From positions 12,537,001 to 12,601,000 of the forward strand of contig OX621265.1 in assembly GCA_951640165.1 (NCBI GenBank): a DNA stretch of 64,000 nucleotides, in the 5' to 3' direction. The notes under the pieces were generated by a model. The model saw nothing but the letters and a program-made list of their open reading frames with translations, had not been told where the DNA came from and made no database searches. The translations under genes and the position numbers were made by a program. The stretch comes from Pseudoips prasinana (taxonomy: Eukaryota > Arthropoda > Insecta > Lepidoptera > Nolidae). Shown here in pieces: positions 57,206-64,000 of this stretch. How positions within the stretch are numbered: the stretch's first letter is position 1; every line of letters starts with the position of its first letter.

Positions 57206-59356
57206 CCGACTTCCAAAGGAGGAGGTTCTCAAGTTCACCGGTATTTTTTTTTTTTTTATGTATGTACACCGATTACTCGGAGATTTATGATCCGATTTAC
57301 GTGATTATTTTTTAGTTTGATGCGGAATAGTTGCCATTTGGTCCCATAAAAATTTCATATAGATTGGCCCAGTAATTTTCATTTTATGGACATTTTTGTA
57401 TGAAATTTTTTGTTTAAGTGGACGATGTCGATGATGCACAGACGTTTGTAAATCTTAGCTAGTCAAGCTAGACTCATCCTGTTCAAGTGTGTCTTGGCAT
57501 GAACATAAACAACAATTTCAGACGACTAGCGTTTAATACGCACGTATAAGCTTTTTTTTTGAAGCGCATGTAGCCGCACCTTTTAGCACCAGCGTATTTT
57601 TTATGTACGTACACCGATTACGCTGAGATTTATGAACCGATTTACGTGATTCTTCTTTAGTTTGATGCGGAATAGCTGCCATTTTTAAGGTTCTGTAGCC
57701 AAATGTCTTTCACAAAGGCTTTTCTTGATTTGTCATGTCTGTATGTCTGCCCGTCCGTATGTCACAGCCACTTTTTCCCGAAACTATAAGAACTATACTG
57801 TCGAATATTGGTCAGCAGATGTATTCCGTTAACCGCATTAAGATTTTCACAAAAAAAAATAGAAAATCAAACAATAAAATTTGGTGGTTCCCTATACTTA
57901 CTTAGAACTGAATTAAAAAAAAAATCATTAAACTATACATGTGGGGTATCTATGGATAGGACTTCGAAAATGATATTGAGGTTTATAATATAATTTTTTC
58001 TTAACTGTATAGTTTGCGCGAGAGACACTTCCAAAGGCGTAAAATGCCCACCCTCCCCCCCCCCCCCCTGTAACTTCTAAAATAAGAGAACCATTAAAAT
58101 AAAACAAATAGATGATGGACATTACCATGCAAACTTCCACCGAAAATTGGTTTGAAAGAGATCCAGTAAGTAGTTTTTTTAATGCGTCATAAATCGTAAA
58201 CCGCAATTTACCTTCCATTCTATCAACTCAAATACTTGCTGCTACGGAAAGAAACATTGCGCCTTTCACGGGCGAGTCCGACTCATTATCTAATCAATGA
58301 TAAATAAGACCTAGGCTATCAGCCCTCTGCTCAGTAGACTCGTTGGCTAATCGATCATTAATAAGACCTAGTCTTCATAGACTCATACCCTCTGTTCAGC
58401 AGACTAGATGGCTATTCGATCATAAGATCATTCGATTCATAATAAGATCTAGTGTATAAGCCCTCAGCACACAGACTCGTTAGCTAGATGGTCATAAATA
58501 CGGCCTAACCTATGCGCTTGCTGTTCAGACTTTCATAAATCTTAGCTAGTCTAGACTCGTACTGTGCAAGTTTTCTTAGATTGAACGTAATTTTATGTAG
58601 TTTTTCTTACATTACAAACGGTCTTTTAGATCATTCACTGTCCCACAAGAACGTGAAAAAGAGTTTCGAACAACATTTTTTCGGAAGATGTTTCTTTTTT
58701 CCGTTCTCGTTTGTTGGGATCTATAGTTTTTAGGCGCGCGGCCCCTTTCGAAGTCCTAACTATAGCTAGACACTAAAAAGTAACAAATAAAAAAACTTCG
58801 TTTAAAAAAACCGACTTCAAAAACTAAAAAGTATAAAAAAATATCTTAATAAAGATTTAATTTAATACATCACTTATAATATAATATTAATGAAATAATA
58901 TAATTTGTATGTGCTACCTATTGATAGGTTTGAAGTCGGTGCCAAGCCCTAAGCAAAATAAAAGTTAATATTACATACAGCTTTCATACTTTGTGATGAA
59001 ACTCCTACACTAAAGATTAACCTAAGTAAATAAACTTAAAGAACAATATGAATTAATATGAAACAGATGAAAGTGTATCATAAAAATATATGACGACCGT
59101 CAACGACGTCTGCACGCTTGGGTTGTTTGTGTAGAAATACGAAGCTATCCCGCTGAAAGTAAAGCGCGGCGAGTGTGGTACCTACTATTACATTTGGCTT
59201 GGCACCGACTTCAAACCTATCAATAGGTAGCACATACAAATTATATTATTTCATTAATATTATATTATAAGTGATGTATTAAATTAAATCTTTATTAAGA
59301 TATTTTTTTATACTTTTTAGTTTTTGAAGTCGGTTTTTTTAAACGAAGTTTTTTTA
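57206..59356 (+). mobile_element. Element Z copy 2: composite repeat with 3' foldback
   Basis: Same order as 32107-33963, with a longer inner LINE-like part. Inserted at the T6 run of the element X TGTTTTTTG codons. Confidence 0.8.
58786..59356. repeat. Foldback of element Z copy 2
   Basis: Left arm about 58786-58948, right arm about 59196-59356; arms identical by eye but differing from copy 1 by many substitutions and an 18-bp-scale indel. Confidence 0.85.
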
Positions 59357-60286
59357 TTGAACTTATCGAAGGCTTTCGATCTTGTCAATTATGACGTCAT
59401 GTGGAATAAGTTGGTATCTGTAACTTCTGTACCGATTGAAGTTATATTAATGTTTAAGTATTGTTAAAGAAATCAACGCAATTGTGTAAGGTGGAACGGT
59501 TCCTTGTCAAGTATGTACTGGTTGGAATGTGGAGTGAGGCAGGGTGGATTAATTTCGCCTTGCCTGTTCAACCTGTATATTAAACGGCTGATTGTTGAGC
59601 TCAGCAGCACCAAGGTCGGATGTCATATTGACCGAGTATGTAGGTACCAATAACCTTTCATACGCTGACGACATGGTGGTATTAAGTCCACCAATAAGTG
59701 CTATGAGGAGGTTATTGTCGATATGTGAGTCACATGCGATGGCCCATGGACTCAAATATAATGTTGGGAAGAGTCTCTTTAAAGCCCGTGGTTTTTCCTA
59801 CTCAGCTTTTCCTAATGTTTAGGGTGTCTAAATTTAAATATTTGGGCCACTGGGTCACCGATGACTTATGTGTTAATTTAGACATAGAAAGAGAACGCAG
59901 GTCGCTGGCTGTCCGTTGTAACATGCTGGCCCGCAGGTTTGCACGGTGTACGAATTCAGATTAAAATTACGCTTTTTAAAGCATATTGCCAATCTTTCTA
60001 CACCTGCAGCCTGTGGGTCAGTTATTGGAAACGGACGTACAGTGACTTGCGTGTCCAGTATAATAATGCACTCGGGGTACTGTTGGGGCTGCCATGGCGT
60101 TGCAGTGCGTCAGGGGGATGTTCGCCGAAGCGCGGGTGGATGGCTTTGCCGCAATAGTTAGGAGAAGGTGCACCTCCCTACTCACTCACGTTCGTGGCAG
60201 TACCAACACTATTCTGGGTGTTTTTACAGATCGGTGGGAGTCCCCCATGCTGCAAAGATGGGTGCGGCTTCACATAGAAATTTAAT
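59357..60286 (+). pseudogene. Element X RT C-terminal half, frameshifted
   Basis: LSKAFDLVNYDVMWNKL, ECGVRQGGLISPCLFNLYIN and LSYADDMVVLSPP in several frames; then [12 protein letters not shown] and RGSTNTILGVFTDRWESPM. At least three frameshifts. Confidence 0.75.
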
Positions 60287-60378
60287 TTTTTGTTACCAAT
60301 TACTAACATTCGTTTTTAAGCACATTGTTACTAACAAAATATGGACCTTGTCTGAAATAAATGTTTATTATTATTATT

Positions 60379-60538
60379 TGAACCCAGGACCTTATTATCT
60401 GCGGGTGATCACGCTACCGCTAGACCAACGAGGCAGTCTGGATGGGATGGATCACACAAATAGTTGTCCGGCGCGGGACTCGAACCCGCGACACGACGCG
60501 GCGAGGCGACTGTCTTAGCCGCTTCGCCACACGTGCAG
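60379..60538 (-). mobile_element. SINE D head followed by SINE C copy (reverse)
   Basis: CGCTACCGCTAGACCAACGA (D head) then GTTGTCCGGCGCGGGACTCG (C). The same order follows element X copy B at 63899-64000. Confidence 0.7.
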
Positions 60539-61680
60539 TCAATATAAGCGCGTCAAAAGGTATACAGGTATAATAAAATTACAAGTAAGTATATTTTTCA
60601 ATTTATTATTTTGTTCAATGTTAACCAATAAGATCTTAAGCAAGTTACAGTACTGATGTAGCGTAGCGTAAGTATACCTTCTAACAATGTACAGCTGATG
60701 CTCTAGCGAACAAAAACATTAAAACAAATCACAATAATTAATGTCTATAGCTTCTTGTTCGCAGACCATCGAAGAATATTTTTTAATAAATATATTAATT
60801 ATTAAGTATTTTACAGAATTACACGAACACACGAAAAGTAAGATGAGAACTGCATTTATATATCTCCGTATGTATAAATATAACTGGTAGGTAGAGCATT
60901 ATTTTTATTTCTCTTAAAAAATTACAGCGTACAAAATTATTTTCGGTTTAATTTTAAAATATACGAATATATTTTTTTTAACGATACATTTTTATATTGA
61001 TGAATACGAAGGCATTTTTTATTTTTATAAATAAATAAATATTATCATACAAAAATTTCCGCAAAAGAAGTCATTCGTTCGCTTGTACAAGCACGTTTAT
61101 AATAATATCAACTGGTATATTTTAAATGGCGTATGCGCGAAAATACATTATAGCACTCTGATCTCTAATTCCAAATGGTGTAAGCGACATTGTATATACC
61201 ATATTTGTAACATTAAGTCGTAATGTAGTCAAAGGTAATATCGTGTGTTTACTTTTGGGCTGGAAATTGACGAAAATATTCATCATCATTTTATTTTTGA
61301 TAAATTATAATTTTTTAAAGATTTTCTGAAATATTTTTCTCTGTGATATGTCAAATCAGGTCAACTTGTCTTGAGGAATGATATATTAATACTTGATAAA
61401 AAAATACATTTTTAAATTAATCTGAAATAACATAGTGAACCAAAATATTTATGAAATAGGTATACATTTTAACTTAACAAAACAAAGGTTATTTTAAGAT
61501 AATTCTTAATGTTTCAAAGAATATTTTAAACAACCCATTAACAAAGTAGGCACCTTTGATTAACAAATTATATTAATTAAATTAATTGGTACTAAATCAC
61601 AGTAACTACAAAATCCCCATACCGACGTAGCAATATAATAATAAATATTATGACATGGTTATATAGCAGTTATGAATTTA
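60539..61680. other. AT-rich spacer between the two element X copies
   Basis: No gene, repeat family or long frame recognised. Confidence 0.4.
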
Positions 61681-61682
61681 AA

Positions 61683-63295
61683 TTTATGGTGCTGGACAGT
61701 CTGCTAGACGAACAATTGGCTAAGCATCTAATACTGCACGACGCTCAGTTTGGCTTTAGGCCGGAGCTGTCTACTGAAAGTGCTATATTATGTCTTAAGC
61801 AGACTGTGCAGTACTACAAGGATAGAAAAACGCCTGTCTTTGCCTGTTTTTTGGACTTATCGAAGGCTTTCGATCTTGCCAATAATGACGTCATGTGGAA
61901 TAAGTTGGTATCTGAAACTTCTGTACCGATTAAAGTTATATCAATATTTAAGTATTGGTATAGAAATCAAATTGACTACCGGTATATCGAGGTGATAAAG
62001 TGTTTGTATGAAAACGCCACTATGTCAGTGCGACTCCAGGACCAGATCTCGAAACCTATCCACTTGCAGCGAGGCGTGAGACAGGGAGATGTTATATCTC
62101 CGAAACTGTTCACCGCTGCATTGGAAGACGTCTTCAAGCTTCTGGACTGGAATGGCTTTGGCATCAATGTCAATGGCGAGTACATCACTCACCTTCGATT
62201 TGCCGATGATATCGTAGTCATGGCTGAGACCATGGAAGACCTCGGTACAATGCTCGATGACCTCAGCAGAGTCTCTCAACAAGTGGGTCTGAAAACGAAC
62301 ATTGATAAGACGAAAATCATGTCAAACGTCCATGTTGCACCCACTCAATTGAAAGTTGGTGACTCTGCACTCGAAGTTGTAGAGAACTATATTTACCTAG
62401 GACAGACCATCCAACTAGGTAGGTCCAACTTCGAGAAGGAGGTCAATCGTAGAATCCAACTCGGCTGGGCAGCGTTCGGGAAGCTACGTAACATCTTCTC
62501 GTCCAAAATACCGCAGTGTCTCAAGTCGAAAGTCTTCGACCAGTGTGTGTTGCCAGTGATGACATACGGAACAGAGACGTGGTCGCTCACTATGGGCCTT
62601 ATTAGAAGGCTCAAGGTCACCCAAAGAGCAATGGAGAGGGCTATGCTCGGAGTTTCCCTGCGGGATCGCATCAGAAATGTCGAAATCCGCAGGCGAACCA
62701 AAGTCACCGACATAGCCCGAAGAATTGCCAAGTTGAAGTGGCAGTGGGCGGGGCACATAGCTCGTAGAGCCGACGGCCGTTGGGGCAGAAAGGTTCTCGA
62801 GTGGCGACCACGAACCGGAAGACGCAGCGTGGGCAGGCCCCCTACAAGATGGACCGATGATCTTGTGCGGGTCGCTGGAAATGCTGGATGCGAATAGCAC
62901 AAGACCGGCAATTGTGGAGATCTTTGGGGGAGGCCTTTGTCCAGCAGTGGACGTCTTTCGGCTGATATGATGATAGAAATCAACGCAATTGTGTAAGGTG
63001 GAACGGTTCCTTGTCTAGTATGTACCGGTTGGAATGTGGAGTGAGGCAGGGTGGATTACGTTCGCCTTGCCTGTTCAACCTGTATATTAATCGGCTGATT
63101 GTTGAGCTCAGCAGCACCAAGGTCAGATGTCATATTGACGGAGTATGTACCAATAACCTTTCATACGCTGACGACATGGTGGTATTAAGTCCACCAATAA
63201 GTGCTATGAGGAGGTTATTGTCGATATGTGAGTCATATGCGGTGGCTCATGGACTCAAATATAATGTTGGGAAGAGTGAACTAATGCTCTTTTAA
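61683..63295 (+). pseudogene. Element X copy B reverse transcriptase, interrupted
   Basis: Outside the RTE the frame is open: GFRPELSTESAI, LDLSKAFDLANND before it and CGVRQGGLRSPCLFNLYIN, LSYADDMVVLSPP, NVGKSELMLF after it, ending TAA at 63293-63295. A further frame to about 63800 carries [20 protein letters not shown], out of frame after 63295. RT role as in other LINEs. Confidence 0.82.
61971..62972 (+). mobile_element. 5'-truncated RTE-clade LINE with 11-bp target duplication
   Basis: ATAGAAATCAA at 61960-61970 and 62973-62983. The frame IDYRYIEVIKCLYEN runs to GNAGCE* at 62897: GVRQGDVISPKLFTAALEDV, LRFADDIVVMAETMEDL, YLGQTIQLG, KLKWQWAGHIARR, GRPPTRWTDDL. The 3' end is GGCCTTTGTCCAGCAGTGG..GCTGATATGATGAT. 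RTE assignment rests on these motifs and the short 3' UTR. Confidence 0.88.
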
Positions 63296-63898
63296 GCCCG
63301 TGGTTTTTCCTACTCAGCTTTTCCTAATGTGTGGCACTCCTCTGTGTAGAGTGTATAAAAAATATTTAAGCCACTGGGTCACCGATGACTTAAGTCATAA
63401 TTTAGACATAGAAAGAGAACGCAGGTCGCTGGCTGTCCGTTGTAACATGCTGGCCCGCAGGTTTACACGGTGTACGAATTCAGTTAAAATTACGCTTTAA
63501 AAAGCATATTGCCAATGTTTCTACACCTGCAGCCTGTGGGTCAGTTGTTCGAAGCGGACATATAGCGACTTGCGTGTCCAGTATAATAATGCACTCAGGG
63601 TACTGTTGGGGCTGCCATGGCGTTGCAGTGCGTCAGGGATGTTCGCCGAAGCGCGGGTGGATAGCTTTGCCGCAATAGTTAAGAAAAGGTGCGCCCCCCT
63701 ACTCACTCGCGTTCGTGGCAGTACCAACACTATTCTGGGTGTTTTTACAGATCGGTGGGAGTCCCCCATGCTGCAAAGATGGGTGCGGCTTCACATAGAA
63801 ATATAATTTTTTGTTACCAATTACTAACATTAGTTTTTAAGCACATTGTTACTAACAAAATATGGACCTTGTCTGAAATAAATGTTTATTATTATTAT

Positions 63899-64000
63899 TT
63901 GAACCCAGGACCTTATTATCTGCGGGTGATCACGCTACCGCCAGACCAACGAGGCAGTCTGGATGGGATGGATCACACAAATAGTTGTCCGGCGCGGGAC
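63899..64000 (-). mobile_element. SINE D head and partial SINE C at window edge
   Basis: Same junction as 60379-60480 (GACCAACGAGGCAGTCTGGA then GTTGTCCGGCGCGGGAC), cut by the window end. Confidence 0.7.

Larger units (their letters stand above)
53015..60365 (+). mobile_element. Element X copy A: LINE broken by nested insertions
   Basis: Pieces in order: endonuclease 53022-53130 (VCILGDFNAHPGERFF); endonuclease end 54100-54317 and 53835-53933 duplicate (SNHMPLVIEFD); linker 54625-54950; RT start 55037-55314 (SPGHGGLRIEHLKYAG); 55749-55830 (VLAMFFNLCIA); RT 56929-57205 (SNYRPISLATILAKVLD, GFRPELSTESAI); RT 59357-59820 (LSKAFDLVNYD, CGVRQGG, LSYADDMVVLSPP); 3' end to GAAATAAATGTTTATTATTA. Interruptions: 53131-53834, 54315-54624, 54688-54821, 55315-55748, about 55830-56928, 57206-59356. 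Clade not assigned. Confidence 0.8.
61683..63888 (+). mobile_element. Element X copy B, 5'-truncated, split by an RTE insertion
   Basis: Starts at VLDSLLDEQLAKH of the RT and runs to the GAAATAAATGTTTATTATTA end. Removing the RTE (61971-62972) and one ATAGAAATCAA copy restores one open frame from WYRNQ to CVRWNGSLSSMYRLECG. Confidence 0.85.

Noticed and set aside
61650..62897. A single 415-residue reverse transcriptase gene
   Set aside because: It is two unrelated LINEs joined by a later insertion, shown by the 11-bp target duplication and the motif change from X to RTE.
62393..62983. Minus-strand 196-codon frame
   Set aside because: Antisense to the RTE C-terminus with no domain signal of its own.

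Overview
The window looks like moth or butterfly (lepidopteran) nuclear DNA. It is AT-rich, has short exons in large introns, and is crowded with tRNA-headed SINEs, non-LTR retrotransposons (LINEs), TA-flanked MITEs and a repeat opening CTAGCTGTGCCCCGCGG, which I know from Lepidoptera. I see no bacterial operons, CRISPR array or prophage.

One host protein-coding gene can be supported. It runs on the + strand from 7660 to 40929 in fourteen exons. The thirteen introns are GT..AG and every reading-frame phase joins correctly. The first coding exon or exons, with the start codon and presumably a signal peptide, lie upstream of the first recognised exon. The 545 residues visible are rich in cysteine (26), carry several N-glycosylation sequons and end in a hydrophobic tail typical of a GPI-anchor signal. 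The chain is an internal duplication: each half opens with a Cys-x-Phe-Pro...Trp motif and closes with a Trp-(Lys/Arg)-Glu-Gly-Ser motif. It resembles the arthropod secreted family that Pfam splits into DUF7042-DUF7045; this is from memory and its function is unknown. A tRNA-Gly(UCC) gene with its own oligo-T terminator lies antisense in intron 7.

The introns are nearly filled by mobile DNA: a 5'-truncated jockey-like LINE in intron 4, a frameshifted CR1/jockey-group LINE in intron 9, a deleted DNA transposon and a 1.9-kb foldback-bearing element in intron 11, and many SINEs. In eight of thirteen introns a repeat in sense orientation ends only about 10-95 bp before the splice acceptor.

From 41 to 53 kb I see no gene: a degenerate 55-bp tandem repeat, small duplications, MITEs and SINEs. 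From 53 to 64 kb lies a nest of insertions built on one LINE family, called 'element X' here. X is present twice with the same SINE order behind it, so the stretch looks segmentally duplicated. Copy A was split by at least five later insertions and copy B by an RTE-clade LINE, which creates a long but chimeric open frame. Two copies of a foldback-bearing 'element Z' (32 kb and 57 kb) have perfectly matching hairpin arms within each copy but different arms between copies. This is the most unusual signal in the window.
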